Shown here in pieces: positions 26,507 to 34,874 of a DNA stretch of 36,230 bases. Positions within the stretch are counted from its first letter, which is position 1; each line of letters begins with the position of its first letter. Source of the DNA: Levilactobacillus koreensis JCM 16448 (lineage in GTDB: Bacteria > Bacillota > Bacilli > Lactobacillales > Lactobacillaceae); the NCBI RefSeq assembly GCF_001435525.1, contig NZ_AZDP01000115.1:1-36230 (forward strand), written 5' to 3'. Both the position numbers and the translations under genes were made by a program. The notes under the pieces are model-generated. The model had not been told where the DNA came from. It saw only the letters and a list, made by a program, of their open reading frames with translations, and ran no database searches.

Positions 26507-27886
26507 ATGCATAAAGTTTCGACCGGATTCATTTACTTTTTTGGCGCCCTCGGCGGGTTGCTCTTTGGTTACGATACCGGGGTTATCTCCGGAGCGATTC
26601 TCTTTATTCAAAAACAAATGCATTTAGGCGCTTGGCAACAGGGCTGGGTCGTAAGTTCCGTTCTGTTAGGAGCGATTTTAGGTGCTGCGATTATTGGACC
26701 GTCGTCTGACCGGTATGGTCGGCGTAAGTTACTCCTACTCTCCGCCGTTATCTTCTTGGTCGGGGCGTTAGGGTCCGCATTTTCGCCGGAATTCTGGTCT
26801 CTGATCATCTTCCGGGTCATCTTAGGGATGGCCGTTGGGGCTGCCTCAGCGTTGATTCCAACGTACCTCGCTGAGTTAGCACCAGCTGACAAACGGGGGA
26901 CCGTTGCCAGTCTCTTTCAACTGATGGTTATGTCGGGCATTCTGTTGGCTTACATCACTAATTATAGCTTCTCCGGCTTGTATACCGGTTGGCGTTGGAT
27001 GTTAGGTTTTGCCGCAATTCCTGCCGCATTGCTCTTCTTTGGTGGGTTGATCTTACCAGAGAGTCCCCGGTTCTTGGTCAAGTCTGGTCGTGTTGATGAA
27101 GCCCGTGAAGTCTTGGATACCATGAACGGCCATGACAGCACCATTGTTAACCGTGAAATTCGTCAAATTAAAGAACAGGCTGGCGTCGTGAGTGGCGGTT
27201 GGCCAGAGCTCTTTAGTAAAATGGTTCGTCCTTCATTGATCATTGGGGTTGGCTTAGCCATCTTCCAACAGGTCATGGGCTGTAACACCGTGTTGTACTA
27301 CGCACCAACCATCTTTACTGATGTTGGTTTCGGGGTCTCGGCGGCTCTGTTAGCCCATATCGGTATCGGGGTCTTCAACGTGATTGTGACCGCGGTTGCC
27401 GTAACTATTATGGATAAAATCGATCGGAAAAAGATGTTGATCATCGGTTCCGTTGGAATGGGGATTTCCCTGTTCGTGATGAGCATGGGCATGAAGTTCT
27501 CCGGCGGGTCACACGCGGCAGCCATTATTTCCGTAATTGCCTTGACCGTCTACATCGCATTCTTCTCCGCTACTTGGGGTCCCGTGATGTGGGTCATGAT
27601 CGGTGAAGTCTTCCCGTTGAATATCCGGGGCTTAGGAAATTCCTTTGCCAGTGTGATCAACTGGACGGCTAACATGATCGTTTCCTTGACGTTCCCATCA
27701 TTGCTGGACTTCTTTGGTACTGGGAGCCTGTTCATCGGTTACGGGATTCTGTGCTTCCTTTCCATCTGGTTCGTTCACAAGATGGTCTTCGAAACGCGGA
27801 ACCGTTCGTTGGAAGACATTGAAGCAACGCTACGTGAAAAGGCCGGTGAAGCAGAAGTCACTGATCTGAGTACCGCTCAAAAGTAA
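26507..27886 (+). CDS. xylT: D-xylose:proton symporter XylT (MFS sugar porter)
   Basis: A 459-residue major-facilitator sugar porter, close in length and context to the XylT xylose-proton symporter described in L. brevis. Sugar-porter signatures are all present: GGLLFGYDTGVISG in helix 1, DRYGRR in the 2-3 loop, PESPRFL after helix 6, QQVMGCN in helix 7 and GEVFPLNIRG in helix 10. Twelve membrane segments are expected. ATG 26507 follows AAAGGAAG; the upstream in-frame GTG at 26477 lacks a ribosome site. It has its own promoter with cre and XylR operator, so it is co-regulated with xylAB but transcribed separately. Substrate is inferred from context. Confidence 0.93.
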   Translation: MHKVSTGFIYFFGALGGLLFGYDTGVISGAILFIQKQMHLGAWQQGWVVSSVLLGAILGAAIIGPSSDRYGRRKLLLLSAVIFLVGALGSAFSPEFWSLIIFRVILGMAVGAASALIPTYLAELAPADKRGTVASLFQLMVMSGILLAYITNYSFSGLYTGWRWMLGFAAIPAALLFFGGLILPESPRFLVKSGRVDEAREVLDTMNGHDSTIVNREIRQIKEQAGVVSGGWPELFSKMVRPSLIIGVGLAIFQQVMGCNTVLYYAPTIFTDVGFGVSAALLAHIGIGVFNVIVTAVAVTIMDKIDRKKMLIIGSVGMGISLFVMSMGMKFSGGSHAAAIISVIALTVYIAFFSATWGPVMWVMIGEVFPLNIRGLGNSFASVINWTANMIVSLTFPSLLDFFGTGSLFIGYGILCFLSIWFVHKMVFETRNRSLEDIEATLREKAGEAEVTDLSTAQK

Positions 27887-27904
27887 AATCAACTATATGC
27901 TATC

Positions 27905-27938
27905 TGGAGGCTGGGACATCTGTCCTGGTCTCTTTTTG
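27905..27938 (+). terminator. Terminator after xylT
   Basis: GAGGCTGGGACA / TGTCCTGGTCTC with G-T pairs, followed by five T residues. Confidence 0.75.
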
Positions 27939-28009
27939 CGTCTGAACTAAAGGTTGAAAGTTCCAAAATACCAGCCATGCCTGCTCTAGCAACAACAGTG
28001 AGACTAAAA

Positions 28010-28186
28010 CTAGGCAACCTGGTGGGCCCTTCGCCTTACCGGCCGGCAGATATGGGCTGGATCGGGGCGAACACACCTTGAAGCCTCGAAAAAACCGAGT
28101 CTACAAGGTTGGTTTTCTGCTAAGCCGGCAAAAAACGCCGACCAAGCAGAACGACGTACCTGAGCCCATATCCGTTCGGCGCGCAA
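28010..28186 (-). repeat. Structured intergenic repeat, element A copy 2 (inverted)
   Basis: Reverse orientation relative to the other copies. Ends pair as GCAGATATGGGCT (28046-28058) with AGCCCATATC (28163-28172). Diverged more than copies 1 and 3, but keeps the inner CTTGTAGACTCG/CGAGGCTTCAAG hairpin and the CTAGGCAACCT flank also seen beside copy 1. Confidence 0.8.
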
Positions 28187-28222
28187 AAAGAGCCTGGGAT
28201 TAGGAAATGTCCCAGACTCTTG
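28186..28222 (-). terminator. Terminator of the aldo/keto reductase gene
   Basis: Read on the minus strand: AGAGTCTGGGACATT, a short loop, then AATCCCAGGCTCTT and a T-run. Confidence 0.75.
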
Positions 28223-28242
28223 TATGACCAAACAAAGTTCGT

Positions 28243-29049
28243 CTAGTCGTAGTTTAAATGCTTATCTTGGTCTAAACCGTTAATTTCTTCAATTTCAGCA
28301 GCGGTTAGGTTAAACCCAGAGATTTCGAAGTTTTCCTTGACCCGTGCTGGTTTCGAGGACTTAGGGAAGACCACGAAGCCCGTGTCAATTTGCCACCGTA
28401 AAACGATCTGGGCTGGTGACTTGCCGTATTTTTCTGCCAGCTTGGTGATGACTGGATCTTCTAGGATTAAGTGGCCATGCCCGATTGGGGAGTACCCTTC
28501 GTTGACCAAGCCATTGTCCGTGTCGAACTTGCCTAGCTCGGCTTGGACCTTGTAGGGGTGTCGTTCGATCTGGTTGACCATTGGCTTGACCTTGGCCATC
28601 GCAAAGACTTGTTCGAGTTGTTCTTGAGAGAAGTTAGAAACACCGATGGCCCGGACCTTCTTTTGTTGATACAGGGTTTCGAAGGCGCGCCAAGTGTCCA
28701 ACGTCAGGTCGAAGTTCTTTTCGTTTGGCCAGTGAATCAGGTAGAGGTCTAGGTAATCCAACTGTAAGTCAGATAAAGTTTGGTCAAAGGCGGCTAGCGT
28801 CTTATCGTATCCTTGGTCAGCATTCCAAACCTTAGACGTGATAAACAGGTCAGGGCGGTCAACGCCAGAGTCCTTGATGGCCTGCCCAACTGCGGGTTCG
28901 TTACCGTAAATGTGGGCGCAGTCGAGGTGTCGATAGCCGGCGTCTAAAGCCGTTTTGATTGCTGCGGGGACATCCTTACTGTCGATCAAATAAGTCCCAA
29001 ATCCCAGCATAGGGATGGTCACACCGTTGCTTAATTGAGTTGTTTCCAT
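28243..29049 (-). CDS. Aldo/keto reductase
   Basis: A 268-residue NADPH-type aldo/keto reductase of the 2,5-diketo-D-gluconate reductase/xylose reductase-like class. The catalytic tetrad is complete: D43, Y48 (HIYGNE), K73 (TSKVW) and H106 (LIHWP). The cofactor-binding FPKSS segment lies near residue 225. GAGGT precedes ATG 29049. It is convergent to xylT and divergent from the acetoin reductase gene, and a XylR-type dyad lies in the shared upstream region. Substrate cannot be read from sequence; an aldose or small carbonyl compound is plausible. Confidence 0.9.
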   Translation of the reverse strand: METTQLSNGVTIPMLGFGTYLIDSKDVPAAIKTALDAGYRHLDCAHIYGNEPAVGQAIKDSGVDRPDLFITSKVWNADQGYDKTLAAFDQTLSDLQLDYLDLYLIHWPNEKNFDLTLDTWRAFETLYQQKKVRAIGVSNFSQEQLEQVFAMAKVKPMVNQIERHPYKVQAELGKFDTDNGLVNEGYSPIGHGHLILEDPVITKLAEKYGKSPAQIVLRWQIDTGFVVFPKSSKPARVKENFEISGFNLTAAEIEEINGLDQDKHLNYD

Positions 29050-29181
29050 GTCATTACCTCACTTTAAAATATTTTGAGTCCGAACACTTATGTCCATGAT
29101 ACACTACTCTACCAATAGTTTCACGGATAGCACTTGGCGGGTTGCGATGAAGCGAATGCTTGGTTAACAACGTTTCCACTA

Positions 29182-29204
29182 ATTAGTTCAATTGAACAAC
29201 TAAG
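29182..29204 (+). promoter_or_regulatory. Probable third XylR operator, between the reductase genes
   Basis: ATTAGTT, 9 bases, AACTAAG: the same half-sites and the same 9-base spacing as the xylA and xylT operators. A 12-bp palindrome GTTCAATTGAAC overlaps its centre. It lies 133 bases before the aldo/keto reductase start and 104 before the acetoin reductase start. Confidence 0.6.
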
Positions 29205-29223
29205 ACGGTAAAAAGATTCCGCA

Positions 29224-29237
29224 CGTAATCGCTTTCA
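29224..29237 (+). promoter_or_regulatory. cre site of the acetoin reductase gene
   Basis: CGTAATCGCTTTCA matches 13 of 14 cre positions and overlaps the presumed -35 box. Confidence 0.72.
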
Positions 29238-29261
29238 ATACCCCATTGTTTCCGGTAGAAT
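29233..29261 (+). promoter_or_regulatory. Promoter of the acetoin reductase gene
   Basis: TTTCAA (29233-29238) and TAGAAT (29256-29261), 17-bp spacing. The -35 is weak. Confidence 0.5.
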
Positions 29262-29292
29262 GTGAGTGTACCTGGAAATCTACTTATTCTGA

Positions 29293-30087
<795 letters not shown>

Positions 30088-30114
30088 CAACAGGTTGAGT
30101 TGAATAGGAACAGC

Positions 30115-30146
30115 GGGGACGTCGTAGTGGTCACGGCGTCCCTTTT
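30115..30146 (+). terminator. Terminator after the acetoin reductase gene
   Basis: GGGGACGTCGT / ACGGCGTCCC stem, then TTTT. Confidence 0.75.
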
Positions 30147-30158
30147 AAAATGGAGAGT

Positions 30159-30319
30159 GGGACAGAAGGCGATTAGTCAATGAGCATTAACGTCGATAGA
30201 CGAATAATCCTGATCTTGGATTGTTTGTCTATCGGGGTTAAGCGGAGTTGACTGCCTTTTGGCGCACGTTTCGACCGTATACATTAGGAGCGCAAAGAGG
30301 TGCAGAAGCCTTTTGTCCC
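30159..30319 (+). repeat. Long nested palindrome, element C
   Basis: A ~100-nt near-continuous hairpin: GATAGACGAATAATCC pairs with GGATTGTTTGTCTATC (30195-30210 with 30218-30233), outward AGTCAA/TTGACT and GAAGGC/GCCTTTT. A second GCCTTTTGTCCC at 30308-30319 also complements GGGACAGAAGGC at 30159-30170. Noncoding. The remaining sequence up to 30495 holds no gene. Confidence 0.7.
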
Positions 30320-30495
30320 AGGCCCCCTTTAAAATAGATCACCCCCTCATGTAAGTGGCAAGCACCCGTGACTTGTGCGTTTGGTGAAAAGAATGCTGGG
30401 TTTCATAGATGTTAATCATAATTAATTCTCCTATTATCAGTTTTGGCTAGAACTGGTCAAGTGAGAGTGCTACTCTGAAATAGAGGAGGGGTTCT

Positions 30496-31431
30496 ATGAA
30501 ACGTTTAATTCGGCTTGTCAGTGTCCTCGGAGTCGCTGGCGGCATGTTCTTTTTGTCTGGGACATCGGCTAAGGCCGCTAGCGAGATGTACTCGTCAACT
30601 GCTCGGTCACAGTCCGTGCGACTGGTCTGGCGGAAGAGTATGAAGCAACACGCCTTTACGCGTTCGCAGGGTGGGCGCTATTCGAAGCATCTGGGCCTGC
30701 TATACGCCATGGGGTATGAGGAGCCGGACGAGATCTGGTTCACCGATGCTCATGAAAAATTGTACCGGAAGGCGAAAGGCACATCGGCCATCTATTATCA
30801 TGTTCAAACTGCAGCCGGGGAGCACAAGGGTTGGATCTGGCGAGGCTACTTGAAGCCAACGACGACCACCCAGACGCCAGCTGTCGTGGGTGCTAAAATA
30901 GCAAAGAATCAGGCACTCAAGACGCAGCAAAATATTGCCTTCCAAAAAATGACTAATCAACAGATTCAAGCGGCCGTGGCCAAAAAATTGACGGGTCAGT
31001 ACACCTTTAGTCCGAAGATGATGGCTTTTGCGCAGTACATGACTTATGCCGATGATGGGGTTAGTGGTCAAGTAAGGGATCAATCTAAAGTTTGGCAACC
31101 TGCGAAATTTGGTATCAAGGGCAACAAGCATTTTATCGGCTCAGGTGGGCTAGGCGCCATTGAAGATATGGATTTGGGCTGGATGCGTTCACTACCAGCT
31201 AATACGCAGGGTGGCAATTACCTGGTGGATGGCCTGGCGGATGAGACTGCGCATGCCTTACAGTACGTTACTAAGCATCATAATACTCGTAATCTGGGGT
31301 TTGGTGTCGTCTCTGATCCGGGAGCGAGATTGCAGGAGAATGCTTCTAACGACCCGTATTCTAAGAACTTCTACCGGGCACTTGAGGTTGAATTTTACTG
31401 GCAAGACGACCACGTGGTCAACGAGTGGTAA
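30496..31431 (+). CDS. Secreted protein of unknown function
   Basis: A 311-residue protein I do not recognise. It starts with a clear signal peptide: MKRLIRLV, a hydrophobic core, then SAKA-AS with cleavage likely near residue 27. No LPxTG anchor or C-terminal membrane segment is present, so it should be released or held non-covalently. Residues ~40-115 resemble the small SH3-like surface repeats of lactobacilli, with basic and aromatic residues ending in GWIWRGYLKPT. The C-terminal half (170-311) carries YADDGVSGQ, GSGGLGAIEDMDLGW and ADETAHALQY, the last faintly like a metal-site helix, but I would not claim an enzyme. GAGGAGG precedes ATG 30496. The small membrane gene follows closely. Confidence 0.75.
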   Translation: MKRLIRLVSVLGVAGGMFFLSGTSAKAASEMYSSTARSQSVRLVWRKSMKQHAFTRSQGGRYSKHLGLLYAMGYEEPDEIWFTDAHEKLYRKAKGTSAIYYHVQTAAGEHKGWIWRGYLKPTTTTQTPAVVGAKIAKNQALKTQQNIAFQKMTNQQIQAAVAKKLTGQYTFSPKMMAFAQYMTYADDGVSGQVRDQSKVWQPAKFGIKGNKHFIGSGGLGAIEDMDLGWMRSLPANTQGGNYLVDGLADETAHALQYVTKHHNTRNLGFGVVSDPGARLQENASNDPYSKNFYRALEVEFYWQDDHVVNEW

Positions 31432-31455
31432 ACTTGAGTTGAGGCGGTGGAATTT

Positions 31456-31653
31456 GTGAATTACAGTTTTTTTCGAAAATGGACTTTTTGGCTAGGCGTG
31501 GTGGTCTTCGTGTCCACGCTATTTACCCTCACCCCCGGCAATGCATTTTCCGTTAAATTGTTTAGCGGGAGCTGGATGATGACTTTGGGCGAATGTGTCG
31601 TGGGACTGGGCTTTGTGATTGAAGCTATCTACAGTAGTCAAAAATCAAAATAG
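31456..31653 (+). CDS. Small membrane protein
   Basis: A 65-residue protein with two hydrophobic segments (about residues 9-27 and 38-56) and a basic C-terminal tail. I chose GTG 31456, five bases after GGTGG; a GTG at 31447 has poorer spacing to its ribosome site. It starts 24 bases after the secreted protein and is probably cotranscribed with it. No family is recognised. Confidence 0.6.
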   Translation: MNYSFFRKWTFWLGVVVFVSTLFTLTPGNAFSVKLFSGSWMMTLGECVVGLGFVIEAIYSSQKSK

Positions 31654-31659
31654 AATTGG

Positions 31660-31702
31660 ACGCGACTAACGGGTGAGTTGAAACCCAGTGGTCGCGTTTT
31701 TT
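31660..31702 (+). terminator. Terminator after the small membrane protein gene
   Basis: ACGCGAC / GTCGCGT stem with an inner GGGT/ACCC pair, then six T residues. Confidence 0.8.
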
Positions 31703-31770
31703 GGCGAGTGTTGGATAACGGCAGAGCTTCTAATCACGCGCAAGCGACATCCCCTCAATGGAAGAAAACA

Positions 31771-31779
31771 TGCTACAAT
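31771..31779 (+). promoter_or_regulatory. Extended -10 promoter of the DUF1801 gene
   Basis: TGCTACAAT is an extended -10 element 56 bases before the start codon. No -35 box is clear. Confidence 0.45.
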
Positions 31780-31834
31780 AAAAATAATTTAACGTGGTCG
31801 CTGGGCCATGACTAAACCATTTAGGGGTGAACCT

Positions 31835-32209
31835 ATGATTGCAGAATTTGAAGATTACTTAGCGAAGATTGACGACGACGAACACCAAGCGCGGGTGCGG
31901 ACCGTGTTGAATTGGGTCCAGACGACCTTTCCGCAGCTCGAACAGCGGTTTGCGTGGAATCAGCTGATGTTTACCGACCATGGCACGTTTATTATTGGGT
32001 TTAGCGTGGCTAAGGCGCACATGGCGTTTGCCCCCGAAGGCCAGGCGATGGCTCAGTTCGCCGATACCATTCAGGCCGCAAAATATAATCCGGGGAAGAA
32101 ATTTGGCCGCATCAAATGGACGCAGGATGTGGACTACGACCTGTTGAAACAAATCATTTCATTTAATATTGCGGATAAGGCCGAAACAACGACGTTCTGG
32201 CGAAAATAG
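31835..32209 (+). CDS. DUF1801 / YdhG-like protein (iron chaperone family)
   Basis: A 124-residue soluble protein of the DUF1801/YdhG fold, sometimes annotated as intracellular iron chaperone or frataxin-like. Family traits are FEDYLAKIDDDEHQARV at the start, the central AWNQLMFTDHGTFIIGFS and the KFGRIKWTQDVDYDLLKQII region. ATG 31835 is chosen because AGGGGTGA lies just before it; the frame from 31808 has no ribosome site. Function in lactobacilli is unproven. Confidence 0.82.
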   Translation: MIAEFEDYLAKIDDDEHQARVRTVLNWVQTTFPQLEQRFAWNQLMFTDHGTFIIGFSVAKAHMAFAPEGQAMAQFADTIQAAKYNPGKKFGRIKWTQDVDYDLLKQIISFNIADKAETTTFWRK

Positions 32210-32263
32210 AAAAAAGGTGCTGACACAGTCTGATTTAACACAGCTTGCGTCGGCACCTTTTTT
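32209..32263. terminator. Bidirectional terminator, DUF1801 / DUF2785 genes
   Basis: AAAAAGGTGCTGAC pairs with GTCGGCACCTTTTT around a ~24-base loop, with A- and T-runs on both sides between convergent genes. Confidence 0.85.
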
Positions 32264-33083
32264 AGTTTGTGTAGCCATTTACCTGATAGTAGTGATGACT
32301 TAATGTTGTAATGAGTTGTTGGGTGGTTGGTTCCTTCGGTAGCAAGAAGTAGAGGTGGTGAAGGAAGCTGAGCCAGTTGTGTAGCCGTGCGGCTGGACCG
32401 CGGTCAAATGAGAAATTGGTCCACAAACGCTGGTCGGTGGCGGTTAGCCAGTCGTTGAGTTGCGTCGTGGTCAGATGGCCGACTCGTAGTGCTTGAATCA
32501 GTGGCATGGCCAGGCGCGGTTCCTCGTCAAATTGAAAGGGAGTCGTCTGCCGAACAAACACCGTCGCAATGGTTGCCAGAGCCATCGGCGTTTGGTTCAA
32601 GGGAAACTGGGGATGTTGCCACGCATAGCCGAGCAGGTCGCTACCGTGAGCGACGCCGTGGGCCCAGCCCTTGTCCGGCACCCAGCCGCGTTGGTCGTGC
32701 TCGCGGACGAGGTAGGTCAGAGCGTCGTTGAAAAATTGGTTCCGGTCGACGGTGGTTAACCAGGCATGTTGTGCGTCGTTGTCTAGGACCGCCGCAGTCA
32801 GTAGCGCCGTGAATGTTCGCTGAAAGACGGCGTCGCTAGCTGGCTGGTCGATGGCGGTGAAGAGACCACGGTTAGTCAGCAGGTGCTTAGCGATGGTCCG
32901 ACGTTGGGCAGGAGTGAACGCATCCTCGTCTAATCCCCGTTCAAAGAGGGTGAAGACCGTATCGTCACGAATCGTGGGGTCCAGATCACCAACGTGTGCC
33001 AGTAACACCTCGACTTGGTCGTCCGTAAAGCTTAAGTCGGGTGCATCGACTAGTTGTCGTAATTCAATTGGAAAGTCTGCCAT
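32262..33083 (-). CDS. DUF2785 family protein
   Basis: A 273-residue soluble, mainly helical protein of the DUF2785 family. The family motif RGWVPDKGWAHGVAHGSDLL is at residues 132-151. Function is unknown. ATG 33083 is chosen because GGAGG lies eight bases before it on the minus strand; a longer frame from 33239 continues into noncoding sequence. It is more G+C-rich than the upstream spacer and looks like a normal core gene. Confidence 0.85.
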   Translation of the reverse strand: MADFPIELRQLVDAPDLSFTDDQVEVLLAHVGDLDPTIRDDTVFTLFERGLDEDAFTPAQRRTIAKHLLTNRGLFTAIDQPASDAVFQRTFTALLTAAVLDNDAQHAWLTTVDRNQFFNDALTYLVREHDQRGWVPDKGWAHGVAHGSDLLGYAWQHPQFPLNQTPMALATIATVFVRQTTPFQFDEEPRLAMPLIQALRVGHLTTTQLNDWLTATDQRLWTNFSFDRGPAARLHNWLSFLHHLYFLLPKEPTTQQLITTLSHHYYQVNGYTN

Positions 33084-33302
33084 GCCAATCGCCTCCGGTT
33101 TTTTCTTAGTATACGCCCTTGTAGGGATGATGGTTGAAAGTTTAAAGATAAATTGGCCGCACCACTGAACTGCGGCTGCCAGAAATTTAACCTGCTCAGG
33201 CTGGCTTTTGCTATGACGATCGTTGAAAGCTCGGTGCACTCTGAATTTTATGATTCGTTCAGTAACGACTTTACGCTCATTCTCTTAGCCGACAAAAGAC
33301 TG

Positions 33303-33490
33303 CTGTGTAAGCCGAGAGGTCGCCAGATATGGGCTCAGGCGCGTCGTTCTGCTTAGTTGACGGTGATTCTCCGTCGGCTTAGCAGAAGACCAACCTTGTA
33401 GACTCGTGATTTTCGAGGCTTCAAGTTGTGGCCGCACCGTTCCAGCCCATATCTGGCGGCCGGTAAGGCGCAGGCCATACCAACTTGACT
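33303..33490 (+). repeat. Structured intergenic repeat, element A copy 3
   Basis: Nearly the same as copy 1: ends GGTCGCCAGATATGGGCT (33318-33335) and AGCCCATATCTGGCGGCC (33444-33461) pair with one mismatch, and the 144-bp distance is identical in both copies. It lies between the usp terminator and the start side of the DUF2785 gene. Confidence 0.85.
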
Positions 33491-33532
33491 AATTATCGCG
33501 CTAATGTCGATGTTATATCAGATGACGGACAA

Positions 33533-33564
33533 CAAAAACCACCATGGCGTCGTGCCATGGTGGT
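33533..33564 (-). terminator. Terminator of the usp operon
   Basis: On the minus strand, ACCACCATGGC, loop ACGAC, GCCATGGTGGT and a T-run. Confidence 0.85.
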
Positions 33565-33574
33565 CATTTCGAGT

Positions 33575-34093
33575 CTATTTAGAAAGTTTCGGTTGTTCCT
33601 GGTTCTGTTCGGCGGCCTGCTTGGTGTCGAGTGGCTTGCCGGCTTCGTTGGTCCGGACTACGAAAACATCGATGGCGGACATTCGGCTCACATAAGACGT
33701 GACCGACCCTTCGACCATTCGGGCAACCGCGCTGAGACCGGTGGCTCCCAGCATGATGAGGTCATTCTTGTGGTCACGCACGAACTCGTGGGCGATGACG
33801 GTCTTAGGATTGCCGAACCGCACGTGAATGTCCATGTCAGCGAAGCCCGTGGCCGCCTTGGTGGTGTCGACCAGCGAGGTCAGGTAGGCCGTGGCGTCCT
33901 GCGCAAGGTCATGAATAACGCTACCAGGCATAGAGCCACTAGCGTAAAATCCGTAATGATTGATCCGCAACACATTTAGCAAGTCGATGTGCGCGTGATT
34001 CTGTTGGGCGACCGTGACGGCCTTCTTTAGCGCCAGTTCTGCTTGGACGGACCCGTCGACGGGCACCAGAATCTGTTTATAGTTCTGTTCCAT
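33575..34093 (-). CDS. Universal stress protein (UspA family)
   Basis: A 172-residue universal stress protein with the start ILVPVDGS and the ATP-binding motif G-2x-G-9x-GS (GATGLSAVARMVEGS, near residues 116-130), so it belongs to the nucleotide-binding class. The last ~18 residues are a charged glutamine-rich tail beyond the domain. AAGGGG precedes ATG 34093. It follows the PEBP gene by 26 bases in the same direction, so the pair is probably one operon. Confidence 0.92.
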   Translation of the reverse strand: MEQNYKQILVPVDGSVQAELALKKAVTVAQQNHAHIDLLNVLRINHYGFYASGSMPGSVIHDLAQDATAYLTSLVDTTKAATGFADMDIHVRFGNPKTVIAHEFVRDHKNDLIMLGATGLSAVARMVEGSVTSYVSRMSAIDVFVVRTNEAGKPLDTKQAAEQNQEQPKLSK

Positions 34094-34119
34094 AATACCC
34101 CTTCTTAATGGGGGGCGTC

Positions 34120-34629
34120 CTAAACCCGGCCGCGCAAAGTAATGGTGGCGGTGTCCAAGACGTGCCCGTTGATTTGATGAAGCAGGTCGTTTAACCAGAA
34201 ACCGTCAGCCAAGTCGAGCTTGGTGTTCAACGCGTAAACGGTCAGGCTATAATCGTGGTCCTCGTTAGGTGGAAATGGCCCGGTGTAATTCTGGAAAATG
34301 GCGGGGTCCGTGTTCCCAATGAGGGAGCCAGCGTTGCTGTTGCGGCCATGGACGTGCGGGATGGCGTTAGTCCGGGAAACGTCCGCGGTAATTTCTCTGG
34401 TCGTTCCGGGGAAGTTAGCGGCGACCCAGTGAATCCAGGGGAATCCGCTGACGGGCACTGCGTCAAAATCAATCAGGTTCAGCGCTAGTGTCTGTGTCTT
34501 CTTGGGAATTTTGGATAAACTGATGGGGAACGACTTAACGGGCTGACCACCATAAACATCGTCGCCCGTGGCGTGTTTGCTGTATTCGTCGGCTAAGTAG
34601 CCGTTTTCGGATGGCACAAAGATTCGCAT
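34120..34629 (-). CDS. YbhB/YbcL-like phosphatidylethanolamine-binding (PEBP/RKIP) protein
   Basis: A 169-residue soluble protein of the PEBP family (bacterial YbhB/YbcL branch). Characteristic parts are LNLIDFDAVP near residue 51, the following PWIHWVAANFP, HVHGRNSNAG near 93-102 and YTGPFPP near 116-122. Ligand and role in bacteria are not established. GAGGAGG precedes ATG 34629. A TATAAT on the minus strand at 34718-34713 may be the promoter of this two-gene operon, but no -35 box is clear. Confidence 0.9.
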   Translation of the reverse strand: MRIFVPSENGYLADEYSKHATGDDVYGGQPVKSFPISLSKIPKKTQTLALNLIDFDAVPVSGFPWIHWVAANFPGTTREITADVSRTNAIPHVHGRNSNAGSLIGNTDPAIFQNYTGPFPPNEDHDYSLTVYALNTKLDLADGFWLNDLLHQINGHVLDTATITLRGRV

Positions 34630-34808
34630 AAAAACCCCTCCTCAAATTAACTGCGCTGACAGGCGGCCGACCTAATGCTGGGCCGACGGGCGAGTCAGTT
34701 GGTTCACTCCCCATTATACCGCAGGAGCCGGACCACTCGCGAATATTCATTATAAATGTATAAAAATACGATATATCAAATATAATCTAATATATTTGCA
34801 ATTAATGG

Positions 34809-34836
34809 TTGCTTTTCGGGGAGAAGGGCGTATGCT
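34809..34836 (+). promoter_or_regulatory. Promoter of the ArgE/DapE-family gene
   Basis: TTGCTT (34809-34814) and TATGCT (34831-34836) at 16-bp spacing. The ~55 bp upstream are extremely AT-rich and could act as an UP element. Confidence 0.5.
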
Positions 34837-34874
34837 AATAACATTAGAAAGTGATTAGAGAAAGGATGACGCCT

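Noticed and set aside
33084-33239. N-terminal extension of the DUF2785 protein
   Set aside because: The added 52 residues come from spacer sequence and there is a strong GGAGG before ATG 33083.
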